A stretch of 64,000 nucleotides of DNA. It comes from Macropodus opercularis (lineage: Eukaryota > Chordata > Actinopteri > Anabantiformes > Osphronemidae). How positions within the stretch are numbered: position 1 is the stretch's first letter; each line of letters starts with the position of its first letter. The notes beneath the pieces were generated by a model. It searched no databases. It was given only the letters and a program-made list of their open reading frames with translations, and was not told the DNA's origin. The position numbers were made by a program, and so were the translations under genes. The stretch is from assembly GCA_030770545.1 (NCBI GenBank), contig CM061107.1:3002001-3066000 (forward strand). Reading direction: 5' to 3'. Positions 9,274 to 23,800 of this stretch are shown here, piece by piece.

Positions 9274-12200
9274 CACACACAACACATACTATACTATGAT
9301 GTTTTTTTGATGACATACTATACTATGAGGTTTTTTTGATGATATACTATACTATGACAGTTTATGAACGACATACTATACTATGACAGTTTATGAACGA
9401 CATACTATACTATGATGTTTTTTTTGACGACATACTATACTATGACGTTAGTTTGATGATATACTATACTATGACGTTAGTTTGATGATATACTATACTA
9501 TGACAGTTTATGAACGACATACTATACTATGACGTTTTTTTTTGATAATATACTATACTATGATGTTTTTTTTGACGACATACTATACTATGACGTTAGT
9601 TTGATTATATACTATACTATGACAGTTTATGAACGACATACTATACTATGACGTTTTTTTGACAACATACTATACTATGACGTTAGTTTGATGATATACT
9701 ATACTATGACAGTTTATGAACGACATACTATGACATTTTTTTGATGATATACTATACTATGACAGTTTATGAACGACATACTATACTATGACATTTTTTT
9801 TGATGATATACTATACTATGAGGTTTTTTTGATGATATACTATACTATGACAGTTTATGAACGACATACTATACTATGACAGTTTATGAACGACATACTA
9901 TACTATGATGTTTTTTTTGACGACATACTATACTATGACGTTAGTTTGATGATATACTATACTATGACGTTAGTTTGATGATATACTATACTATGACAGT
10001 TTATGAACGACATACTATACTATGACGTTTTTTTTTGATAATATACTATACTATGATGTTTTTTTTGACGACATACTATACTATGACGTTAGTTTGATTA
10101 TATACTATACTATGACAGTTTATGAACGACATACTATACTATGATGTTTTTTTGATGACATACTATACTATGAGGTTTTTTTGATGATATACTATACTAT
10201 GACAGTTTATGAACGACATACTATACTATGACAGTTTATGAACGACATACTATACTATGATGTTTTTTTTGACGACATACTATACTATGACGTTAGTTTG
10301 ATGATATACTATACTATGACGTTAGTTTGATGATATACTATACTATGACAGTTTATGAACGACATACTATACTATGACGTTTTTTTTTGATAATATACTA
10401 TACTATGATGTTTTTTTTGACGACATACTATACTATGACGTTAGTTTGATTATATACTATACTATGACAGTTTATGAACGACATACTATACTATGACGTT
10501 TTTTTGACAACATACTATACTATGACGTTAGTTTGATGATATACTATACTATGACAGTTTATGAACGACATACTATGACATTTTTTTGATGATATACTAT
10601 ACTATGACAGTTTATGAACGACATACTATACTATGACATTTTTTTTGATGATATACTATACTATGACAGTTTATGAACGACATACTATACTATGACGTTA
10701 GTTTGATGATATACTATACTATGACAGTTTATGAACGACATACTATACTATGACGTTTTTTTGACGACATACTATACTATGACAGTTTTTGAACGACATA
10801 CTATACTATGACAGTTTATGAACGACATACTATACTATGACGTTTTTTTGATGATATACTATACTATGACGTTAGTTTGATGATATACTATACTATGACA
10901 GTTTATGAACGACATACTATACTATGACGTTAGTTTGATGATATACTATACTATGACAGTTTTTGAACGACATACTATACTATGATGTTTTTTTTGACGA
11001 CATACTATACTATGACGTTAGTTTGATTATATACTATACTATGACAGTTTATGAACGACATACTATACTATGACGTTTTTTTGACAACATACTATACTAT
11101 GACGTTAGTTTGATGATATACTATACTATGACGTTAGTTTGAAGATATACTATACTATGACAGTTTATGAACGACATACTATACTATGACGTTTTTTTGA
11201 TGATATACTATACTATGATGTTTTTTTTGACGACATACTATACTATGACGTTAGTTTGATTATATACTATACTATGACAGTTTATGAACGACATACTATA
11301 CTATGACGTTTTTTTGACGACATACTATACTATGATGTTTTTTTGATGATATACTACTATGACAGTTTATGAACGACATACTATACTATGACATTAGTTT
11401 GATGATATACTATACTATGACAGTTTAGGAACGACATACTATACTATGACAGTTTATGAACGACATACTATACTATGACGTTAGTTTGATGATATACTAT
11501 ACTATGACAGTTTATGACCGACATACTATACTATGACGTTTTTTTGACGACATACTATACTATGACAGTTTTTGAACGACATACTATACTATGACGTTTT
11601 TTTGACGACATACTATACTATGACGTTAGTTTGATGATATACTATACTATGATGTTTTTTTTGATGACATACTAAACTATGAGAGTTTATGAACGACATA
11701 CTATACTATGACGGGTTTTTTTGACGACATACTATACTATGACAGTTTATGAACGACATACTATACTATGACTTTTTTGATGATATACTATACTATGACA
11801 GTTTATGAACGACATACTATACTATGACTTTTTTGATGACATACTATACTATGACGTTAGTTTGATGATATACTATACTATGACAGTTTATGAACGACAT
11901 ACTATGACATTTTTTTGATGATATACTATACTATGACAGTTTATGAACGACATACTATACTATGACAGTTTATGAACGACATACTATACTATGACATTTT
12001 TTTTGATGATATACTATACTATGACAGTTTATGAACGACATACTATACTATGACGTTAGTTTGATGATATACTATACTATGACAGTTTATGAACGACATA
12101 CTATACTATGACGTTTTTTTTGACGACATACTATACTATGACGTTTTTTTTGACGACATACTATACTATGACAGTTTATAAGCGACATACTATACTATGA

Positions 12201-15194
12201 CATTTTTTTTAATGACATACTATACTATGATGTTTTTTTGATGATATACTACTATGACAGTTTATGAACGACATACTATACTATGATGTTTTTTTTGACG
12301 ACATACTATACTATGACGTTAGTTTGATGATATACTATACTATGATGTTTTTTTTGACGACATACTAAACTATGAGAGTTTATGAACGACATACTATACT
12401 ATGACGTTTTTTTGATGATATACTATACTATGACAGTTTATGAACGACATACTATACTATGACGTTTTTTTTGACGACATACTATACTATGACGTTTTTT
12501 TGACGACATACTATACTGTGACAGTTTATGAACGACATACTATACTATGACATTTTTTTTGATGATATACTATACTATGACAGTTTATGAACGACATACT
12601 ATACTATGACATTTTTTTTAATGACATACTATACTATGACGTTTTTTTGACGACATACTATACTATGACAGTTTATGAACGACATACTATACTATGACAT
12701 TTTTTTTAATGACATACTATACTATGACGTTTTTTTGACAACATACTATACTATGATGTTTTTTTGATGATATACTACTATGACAGTTTATGAACGACAT
12801 ACTATACTATGACGTTTTTATTGACGACATACTATACTGTGACAGTTTATGAACGACATACTATACTATGACGTTTTTTTGACGACATACTATACTGTGA
12901 CAGTTTATGAACGACATACTATACTATGACATTTTTTTTGATGATATACTATACTATGACAGTTTATGAACGACATACTATACTATGACGTTTTTTTGAC
13001 GACATACTATACTATGACAGTTTATAAGCGACATACTATACTATGACATTTTTTTTAATGACATACTATACTATGACGTTTTTTTGACGACATACTATAC
13101 TATGACAGTTTATGAACGACATACTATACTATGACGTTTTTATTGACGACATACTATACTATGAGAGTTTATGAACGACATACCATACTATGACGTTTTT
13201 TTGATGATATACTATACTATGACAGTTTATGAACGACATACTATACTATGACGTTTTTATTGACGACATACTATACTATGACAGTTTATAAATGATATAC
13301 TATACTATGACGTTTTTATTGACGACATACTATACTATGACAGTTTATGAACGACATACTATACTATGACGTTTTTATTGACGACATACTATACTATGAC
13401 AGTTTATAAATGATATACTATACTATGACGGGGTTTTTTGACGACATACTATACTATGACAGTTTATGAACGACATACTATACTATGACATTTTTTTTGA
13501 TGATATACTATACTATGACAGTTTATGAACGACATACTATACTATGACGTTTTTTTGATGATATACTATACTATGATGTTTTTTTTGACGACATACTATA
13601 GTATGACGTTAGTTTGATGATATACTATACTATGACAGTTTATGAACGACATACTATACTATGACAGTTTATGAACGATATACTATACTATGACGTTTTT
13701 TTGACGACATACTATACTATGACAGTTTATGAACGACATACTATACTATGACGTTTTTATTGACGACATACTATACTATGACAGTTTATAAATGATATAC
13801 TATACTATGACGGTTTTTTTTGACGACATACTATACTATGACAGTTTATGAACGACATACTATACTATGACATTTTTTTTGACGATATACTATACTAGGA
13901 CGTTTTTTTGATGATATACTATACTATGACAGTTTATGAACGACATACTATACTATGACGTTTTTATTGACGACATACTATACTATGAGAGTTTATGAAC
14001 GACATACTATACTATGACGTTTTTATTGACGACATACTATACTATGACAGTTTATAAATGATATACTATACTATGACGTTTTTATTGACGACATACTATA
14101 CTATGACAGTTTATAAATGATATACTATACTATGACGTTTTTTTTGACGACATACTATGCTATGACAGTTTATGAACGACATACTATACTATGACGTTTT
14201 TATTGACGACATACTATACTATGACAGTTTATAAATGATATACTATACTATGACGGGGTTTTTTGACGACATACTATACTATGACAGTTTATGAACGACA
14301 TACTATACTATGACATTTTTTTTTGATGATATACTATACTATGACAGTTTATGAACGACATACTATACTATGACGTTTTTTTGATGATATACTATACTAT
14401 GATGTTTTTTTTGACGACATACTATAGTATGACGTTAGTTTGATGATATACTATACTATGACAGTTTATGAACGACATACTATACTATGACAGTTTATGA
14501 ACGATATACTATACTATGACGTTTTTTTGACGACATACTATACTATGACAGTTTATGAACGACATACTATACTATGACGTTTTTATTGACGACATACTAT
14601 ACTATGACAGTTTATAAATGATATACTATACTATGACGGTTTTTTTTGACGACATACTATACTATGACAGTTTATGAACGACATACTATACTATGACGTT
14701 TTTTTGATGATATACTATACTATGATGTTTTTTTTGATGACATACTATAGTATGACGTTAGTTTGATGATATACTATACTATGACAGTTTATGAACGACA
14801 TACTATACTATGACAGTTTATGAACGACATACTATACTATGACGTTTTTTTGACGACATACTATACTATGACAGTTTATGAACGACATACTATACTATGA
14901 CGTTTTTATTGACGACATACTATACTATGATGTTTTTTTTGACGACATACTATACTATGATGTTTTTTTTGACGACATACTAAACTATGAGAGTTTATGA
15001 ACGACATAGTATACTATGACGTTTTTTTGACGATATACTATACTATGACGGGTTTTTTTGATGACATACTATACTATGACAGTTTATGAACGACATACTA
15101 TACTATGACGTTAGTTTGATGATATACTATACTATGACAGTTTATGAACGACATACTATACTATGACGTTTTTTTGACGACATACTATACTATG

Positions 15195-17035
15195 ACAGTT
15201 TATGAACGACATACTATACTATGACGGGGTTTTTTGACGACATACTATACTATGACAGTTTATGAACGACATACTATACTATGACGTTTTTATTGACGAC
15301 ATACTATACTATGACAGTTTATAAATGATATACTATACTATGACGGGGTTTTTTGACGACATACTATACTATGACAGTTTATGAACGACATACTATACTA
15401 TGACATTTTTTTTTGATGATATACTATACTATGACAGTTTATGAACGACATACTACACTATGACGTTTTTTTGATGATATACTATACTATGATGTTTTTT
15501 TTGACGACATACTATAGTATGACGTTAGTTTGATGATATACTATACTATGACAGTTTATGAACGACATACTATACTATGACAGTTTATGAACGATATACT
15601 ATACTATGACGTTTTTTTGACGACATACTATACTATGACAGTTTATGAACGACATACTATACTATGACGTTTTTATTGACGACATACTATACTATGACAG
15701 TTTATAAATGATATACTATACTATGACGGTTTTTTTTGACGACATACTATACTATGACAGTTTATGAACGACATACTATACTATGACGTTTTTTTGATGA
15801 TATACTATACTATGATGTTTTTTTTGATGACATACTATAGTATGACGTTAGTTTGATGATATACTATACTATGACAGTTTATGAACGACATACTATACTA
15901 TGACAGTTTATGAACGACATACTATACTATGACGTTAGTTTGATGATATACTATACTATGACAGTTTATGAACGACATACTATACTATGACGTTAGTTTG
16001 ATGATATACTATACTATGACAGTTTATGAACGACATACTATACTATGTCGTTTTTTTTGACGACATACTATAGTATGATGTTTTTTTGATGATATACTAT
16101 ACTATGACGTTAGTTTGAGGATATACTATACTATGACAGTTTATGAACGACATACTATACTATGACGTTAGTTTGATGATATACTATACTATGACAGTTT
16201 ATGAACGACATACTATACTATGACGTTTTTTTTGACGACATACTATACTATGACAGTTTATGAACGACATACTATACTATGTCGTTTTTTTTGACGACAT
16301 ACTATAGTATGATGTTTTTTTGATGATATACTATACTATGACGTTTTTTTTGACGACATACTATACTATGACGGTTTATGAACGACATACTATACTATGA
16401 CGTTAGTTTGATGATATACTATACTATGACAGTTTATGAACGACATACTATACTATGACGTTAGTTTGATGATATACTATGACGGTTTATGAACGACATA
16501 CTATACTATGACGTTAGTTTGATGATATACTATACTATGACAGTTTATGAACGACATACTATACTATGACGTTAGTTTGATGATATACTATGACAGTTTA
16601 TGAACGACATACTATACTATGACGTTTTTATTGACGACATACTATACTATGACAGTTTATAAATGATATACTATACTATGACGGGGTTTTTTGACGACAT
16701 ACTATACTATGACAGTTTATGAACGACATACTATACTATGACGTTTTTTTGATGATATACTATACTATGACAGTTTATGAACGACATACTATACTATGAC
16801 GTTAGTTTGATGATATACTATACTATGACAGTTTAGGAACGACATACTATACTATGACAGTTTATGAACGACATACTATACTATGACGTTTTTTTGACGA
16901 CATACTATACTATGACAGTTTATGAACGACATACTATACTATGACGTTTTTATTGACGACATACTATACTATGATGTTTTTTTTGACGACATACTAAACT
17001 ATGAGAGTTTATGAACGACATACTATACTATGACG
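15195..17035. repeat. Higher-order block, copy 1 (period 2895 bp)
   Basis: Marker units recur at a fixed offset of 2895 bp: GACGGGG at 15223/18118 and 15342/18237, and the rare TATGTCG unit at 16047/18942. The match continues to about 17032/19927, where GACGTTAG faces GACGTTTT. So about 1.84 kb was copied as a block rather than unit by unit. Confidence 0.85.
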
Positions 17036-17090
17036 TTAGTTTGATGATATACTATACTATGACAGTTTAGGAACGACATACTATACTATG

Positions 17091-17968
17091 ACAGTTTATG
17101 AACGACATACTATACTATGACGGGGTTTTTTGACGACATACTATACTATGACAGTTTATGAACGACATACTATACTATGACGTTTTTATTGACGACATAC
17201 TATACTATGACAGTTTATAAATGATATACTATACTATGACGGGGTTTTTTGACGACATACTATACTATGACAGTTTATGAACGACATACTATACTATGAC
17301 ATTTTTTTTTGATGATATACTATACTATGACAGTTTATGAACGACATACTACACTATGACGTTTTTTTGATGATATACTATACTATGATGTTTTTTTTGA
17401 CGACATACTATAGTATGACGTTAGTTTGATGATATACTATACTATGACAGTTTATGAACGACATACTATACTATGACAGTTTATGAACGATATACTATAC
17501 TATGACGTTTTTTTGACGACATACTATACTATGACAGTTTATGAACGACATACTATACTATGACGTTTTTATTGACGACATACTATACTATGACAGTTTA
17601 TAAATGATATACTATACTATGACGGTTTTTTTTGACGACATACTATACTATGACAGTTTATGAACGACATACTATACTATGACGTTTTTTTGATGATATA
17701 CTATACTATGATGTTTTTTTTGATGACATACTATAGTATGACGTTAGTTTGATGATATACTATACTATGACAGTTTATGAACGACATACTATACTATGAC
17801 AGTTTATGAACGACATACTATACTATGACGTTAGTTTGATGATATACTATACTATGACAGTTTATGAACGACATACTATACTATGACGTTAGTTTGATGA
17901 TATACTATACTATGACAGTTTATGAACGACATACTATACTATGTCGTTTTTTTTGACGACATACTATA
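17091..17968. repeat. Higher-order block, partial third copy
   Basis: The start of the 15195 block recurs here at offset 1896 bp (15223 to 17119, 15342 to 17238, 16047 to 17943), and 999 bp before the 18090 copy. The match ends near 17968, where ATACTATACT replaces ATACTATAGT. Blocks of this kind therefore duplicated more than once. Confidence 0.8.
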
Positions 17969-18089
17969 CTATGACGTTTTTTTGATGATATACTATACTA
18001 TGACAGTTTATGAACGACATACTATACTATGACGTTAGTTTGATGATATACTATACTATGACAGTTTAGGAACGACATACTATACTATG

Positions 18090-19930
18090 ACAGTTTATGA
18101 ACGACATACTATACTATGACGGGGTTTTTTGACGACATACTATACTATGACAGTTTATGAACGACATACTATACTATGACGTTTTTATTGACGACATACT
18201 ATACTATGACAGTTTATAAATGATATACTATACTATGACGGGGTTTTTTGACGACATACTATACTATGACAGTTTATGAACGACATACTATACTATGACA
18301 TTTTTTTTTGATGATATACTATACTATGACAGTTTATGAACGACATACTACACTATGACGTTTTTTTGATGATATACTATACTATGATGTTTTTTTTGAC
18401 GACATACTATAGTATGACGTTAGTTTGATGATATACTATACTATGACAGTTTATGAACGACATACTATACTATGACAGTTTATGAACGATATACTATACT
18501 ATGACGTTTTTTTGACGACATACTATACTATGACAGTTTATGAACGACATACTATACTATGACGTTTTTATTGACGACATACTATACTATGACAGTTTAT
18601 AAATGATATACTATACTATGACGGTTTTTTTTGACGACATACTATACTATGACAGTTTATGAACGACATACTATACTATGACGTTTTTTTGATGATATAC
18701 TATACTATGATGTTTTTTTTGATGACATACTATAGTATGACGTTAGTTTGATGATATACTATACTATGACAGTTTATGAACGACATACTATACTATGACA
18801 GTTTATGAACGACATACTATACTATGACGTTAGTTTGATGATATACTATACTATGACAGTTTATGAACGACATACTATACTATGACGTTAGTTTGATGAT
18901 ATACTATACTATGACAGTTTATGAACGACATACTATACTATGTCGTTTTTTTTGACGACATACTATAGTATGATGTTTTTTTGATGATATACTATACTAT
19001 GACGTTAGTTTGAGGATATACTATACTATGACAGTTTATGAACGACATACTATACTATGACGTTAGTTTGATGATATACTATACTATGACAGTTTATGAA
19101 CGACATACTATACTATGACGTTTTTTTTGACGACATACTATACTATGACAGTTTATGAACGACATACTATACTATGTCGTTTTTTTTGACGACATACTAT
19201 AGTATGATGTTTTTTTGATGATATACTATACTATGACGTTTTTTTTGACGACATACTATACTATGACGGTTTATGAACGACATACTATACTATGACGTTA
19301 GTTTGATGATATACTATACTATGACAGTTTATGAACGACATACTATACTATGACGTTAGTTTGATGATATACTATGACGGTTTATGAACGACATACTATA
19401 CTATGACGTTAGTTTGATGATATACTATACTATGACAGTTTATGAACGACATACTATACTATGACGTTAGTTTGATGATATACTATGACAGTTTATGAAC
19501 GACATACTATACTATGACGTTTTTATTGACGACATACTATACTATGACAGTTTATAAATGATATACTATACTATGACGGGGTTTTTTGACGACATACTAT
19601 ACTATGACAGTTTATGAACGACATACTATACTATGACGTTTTTTTGATGATATACTATACTATGACAGTTTATGAACGACATACTATACTATGACGTTAG
19701 TTTGATGATATACTATACTATGACAGTTTAGGAACGACATACTATACTATGACAGTTTATGAACGACATACTATACTATGACGTTTTTTTGACGACATAC
19801 TATACTATGACAGTTTATGAACGACATACTATACTATGACGTTTTTATTGACGACATACTATACTATGATGTTTTTTTTGACGACATACTAAACTATGAG
19901 AGTTTATGAACGACATACTATACTATGACG
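18090..19930. repeat. Higher-order block, copy 2 (period 2895 bp)
   Basis: This is the partner of 15195-17035. It shares the rare variants TACTACACTATG and TATGTCG in the same order and spacing. Near-identity suggests a recent unequal exchange or replication-based copy. Confidence 0.85.
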
Positions 19931-20320
19931 TTTTTTTGATGATATACTATACTATGACGGGTTTTTTTGATGACATACTATACTATGACAGTTTATGAAC
20001 GACATACTATACTATGACGTTTTTTTGACGACATACTATACTATGACAGTTTATGAGCGACATACTATACTATGACGTTTTTATTGACGACATACTATAC
20101 TATGACAGTTTATAAATGATATACTATACTATGACGGGGTTTTTTGACGACATACTATACTATGACAGTTTATGAACGACATACTATACTATGACGTTAG
20201 TTTGATGATATACTATGACAGTTTATGAACGACATACTATACTATGACGTTAGTTTGATGATATACTATACTATGACAGTTTATGAGCGACATACTATAC
20301 TATGACAGTTTATGAACGTA

Positions 20321-20640
20321 TACAACACATCACTCAGCCTGAAAGGTGAGTTTTTGTCCTATGCAAGTTATGTAATGTGTCTGTGGTGAGCACCTCTGTC
20401 AGTGTGTTCTAATGCCTTGTGTTTTCTTTTGTTTGTGCTTTGCTGACTGAAAGTTGCTCAGATGTCCTGCATCTGGTCAACTGAACCAGGTAATGACTGC
20501 ATGTTGGTGTAAACAAAGGAAAAGTCTTAGTTTAGGTATCATGTCTTTATTGAGCGATGCCTTCAACCACAGTCTTGTTTACAGAATAGGCCTTAGAAAT
20601 CAAACAGGCTATATACAAATGTTTATGTAGGAGATTATGT
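20321..20640. repeat. 320-bp direct duplication, copy B (resident etv4 3' UTR)
   Basis: This copy is continuous with the etv4 stop codon (TAA, 20652-20650), leaving only 9 nt between stop and duplication, so it is the resident copy. The array breaks off inside a unit (...TATGAACG) directly against its left edge. Confidence 0.95.
20547..20552 (-). terminator. etv4: etv4 proximal poly(A) signal
   Basis: AATAAA on the minus strand lies about 100 nt after the etv4 stop codon, followed by a T-rich stretch (CTTTTCCTTTGTTT on the minus strand). It would give a very short 3' UTR that avoids the array. It is duplicated at 9179-9184. Confidence 0.6.
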
Positions 20641-20649
20641 TCTGAAGCT

Positions 20650-20853
20650 TTAGTACATGTAGCTTTTAGGGTAAGACTGAGGGCCCATGTTGGGTGCATG
20701 TTCATCCAGGTGGGAGAGGGGCACTGTGTCCTCTTCATTGACGTATCTGTCAAATTCTGATTTCAGGTTTGGCCGTTGATTGTCTGGGAAGGCGAGAGAG
20801 ATCAGCGCCTCTGGTTCACACACAAACTTGTAGACGTAACGTTCTCCAGCCAC
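20650..20853 (-). CDS. etv4: etv4 exon 12: end of ETS domain and C-terminus
   Basis: Residues 443-509: VAGERYVYKFVCEPEALISL completes the wing of the ETS fold, then FPDNQRPNLKSEFDRYVNEE and VPLSHLDEHAP lead to a YMY end and TAA. The tail is shorter than in mammals but the end is conserved. It is boxed in by minisatellite arrays on both sides. Confidence 0.97.
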   Translation of the reverse strand: MAGERYVYKFVCEPEALISLAFPDNQRPNLKSEFDRYVNEEDTVPLSHLDEHAPNMGPQSYPKSYMY

Positions 20854-23800
20854 CTGTAAGTGAGAACAAAGCCCTTATTAGTCTATTCTGCTCTTTCTTT
20901 CCCATTTTGTTTGAACATCCAATACGTAGACTCTTGATAGTGGGCCATCACCAACCTAAATCAAGGCAACTACAGGAGAGAGGTGACCCAGCTATTCCAA
21001 TGGTGTAAGACCAAGCAGACTGTGAGAGACTTCAGAAGAGCACGAGTTCTTTCCCCCTGCATACTATACTATGACAGTTTATGAACGACATACTATACTA
21101 TGACAGTTTATGAACGACATACTATACTATGACGTTAGTTTGATGATATACTATACTATGACAGTTTATGAACGACATACTATACTATGACATTTTTTTT
21201 GACGACATACTATACTATGACTTTTTTTGATGATATACTATACTATGACAGTTTATGAACGACATACTATACTATGAAGTTTTTTTTGACGACATACTAT
21301 GACGTTTTTTTTGACGACATACTATACTATGACGGTTTATGAACGACATACTATACTATGACGTTAGTTTAATGATATACTATGACATTTTTTTGATGAC
21401 ATACTATACTATGACGTTAGTTTGATGATATACTATACTATGACAGTTTATGAACGACATACTATACTATGACAGTTTTTGAACGACATACTATACTATG
21501 ACGTTTTTTTGACGACATACTATACTATGACGTTAGTTTGATGATATACTATACTATGATGTTTTTTTTGATGACATACTAAACTATGAGAGTTTATGAA
21601 CGACATACTATACTATGACGGGTTTTTTTGACGACATACTATACTATGACAGTTTATGAACGACATACTATACTATGACTTTTTTGATGATATACTATAC
21701 TATGACAGTTTATGAACGACATACTATACTATGACTTTTTTGATGACATACTATAGTATGATGTTTTTTTGATGATATACTATACTATGACGTTAGTTTG
21801 ATGATATACTATACTATGACGTTTTTTTTGACGACATACTATACTATGATGTTTTTTTGACGACATACTATACTATGACTTTTTTTGATGATATACTATA
21901 CTATGACAGTTTATGAACGACATACTATACTATGACATTTTTTTTGATGACATACTATACTATGACGTTAGTTTGATGATATACTATACTATGACAGTTT
22001 ATGAACGACATACTATACTATGAAGTTTTTTTTGACGACATACTATGACGTTTTTTTTGAGGACATACTATACTATGACTTTTTTTGATGATATACTATA
22101 CTATGACAGTTTATGAACGACATACTATACTATGACATTTTTTTTGATGACATACTATACTATGACGTTAGTTTGATGATATACTATACTATGACGGTTT
22201 ATGAACGACATACTATACTATGACGTTAGTTTAATGATATACTATGACGGTTTATGAACGACATACTATACTATGACGTTAGTTTGATGATATACTATAC
22301 TATGACAGTTTATGAACGACATACTATACTATGACGTTAGTTTGATGATATACTATACTATGACGTTAGTTTGATGATATACTATACTATGAGAGTTTAT
22401 GAACGACATACTATACTATGACATTTTTTTTGATGACATACTATAGTATGATGTTTTTTTGACGACATACTATATACTATGACGTTTTTTGGACGACATA
22501 CTATACTATGACTTTTTTTGATGATATACTATACTATGACAGTTTATGAACGACATACTATACTATGACTTTTTTTGATGATATACTATACTATGACGGT
22601 TTATGAACGACATACTATACTATGACGTTAGTTTAATGATATACTATGAGAGTTTATGAACGACATACTATATACTATGACGTTTTTTGGACGACATACT
22701 ATACTATGACGTTTTTTTTGATGATATACTATACTATGAGAGTTTATGAACGACATACTATACTATGACGTTAGTTTGATGATATACTATACTATGACGT
22801 TTTTTTGATGATATACTATACTATGACGTTAGTTTGATGATATACTATACTATGACAGTTTATGAACGACATACTATACTATGACGTTAGTTTGATAATA
22901 TACTATGACGTTTTTTTTGACGACATACTATACTATGACGTTTTTTTTGATGACATACTATACTATGACGTTTTTTTTGACGACATACTATACTATGACG
23001 TTAGTTTGATAATATACTATGACGTTTTTTTTGACGACATACTATACTATGACGTTTTTTTTGATGACATACTATACTATGACATTTTTTTTGATGACAT
23101 ACTATACTATGACGTTAGTTTGATGATATACTATACTATGACAGTTTATGAACGACATACTATACTATGACAGTTTATGAATAATAAACTATAGTTTGAA
23201 ATTTTATAAATTACAAATTTATATTTTCCAAATCTGTATTTCTGATGACATACTATATTATGGCTTTTTATGAAGTACGAAATATAGTATAACTATTTTC
23301 TGATGACATACTACTGTGACATTATCTTGAATGACATACTATTATGAAAGTTTTTCTGACTATACACTATACTATAGCATATTTTCATCTACTGTAGATT
23401 TTGATGACATGGCGTTTTTCAAGTTACCTTTTGCATGATACCCTTTTCATAGTAGTAACGCAGAGACCGGCTCAGCTTGTCGTAGTTCATAGCAGGACGG
23501 TTCTTCTGCATCCCCCACAGTCTGGCAACCTAATGAGCCAAGACAATGTTGGATGAAGCATGATGAAAATCAAATTACACATTGTGAGCTGAGTTCTTAC
23601 TTAGAGAGAATATAGGTAATATCCAGCTTACCCCACTACTGTGCTCTCACCAGTAATGGGTTTAGCACAGGACTTAACCCATTCATTATTAATGTACAGT
23701 CCAAAGATAATGGACAAAAAATGAAGCTCTCCACATTACAACCCAACTAAGTGGAGTCCAACAATCAAGTCATAGACTTAAACATCACAAAACAGTTAAA

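Larger units (their letters stand above)
9285..20319. repeat. Large ~29-bp minisatellite array (~11 kb)
   Basis: The array is an uninterrupted run of ~29-30 bp units. Each has a near-invariant half, CATACTATACTATGA, and a variable half. The main types after the core are CAGTTTATGAACGA, CGTTAGTTTGATGA, CG plus 7-9 T plus GACGA, CGTTTTTATTGACGA, CAGTTTATAAATGA, and CGGGG plus a T-run. Types often alternate, so dimers of ~58-59 bp are common. At 29.4 bp per unit the array holds roughly 375 units (estimate). Some units have lost one ACTAT step. There is no gene inside. Edges are abrupt at both ends, unlike the decayed edge of the intron 11 array. It separates the 3' ends of two convergent genes. 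Confidence 0.98.

Noticed and set aside
9285..20319. CRISPR-like array of regularly spaced repeats
   Set aside because: The genome is a vertebrate; the 'spacers' are a few recurring variants rather than unique sequences, and there are no cas genes.
22862..23170. 102-codon ORF with repeating DDILYYDVFF
   Set aside because: It is the translation of 30-bp satellite units; the frame is lost whenever a 29-bp unit occurs, and no start or promoter context supports it.
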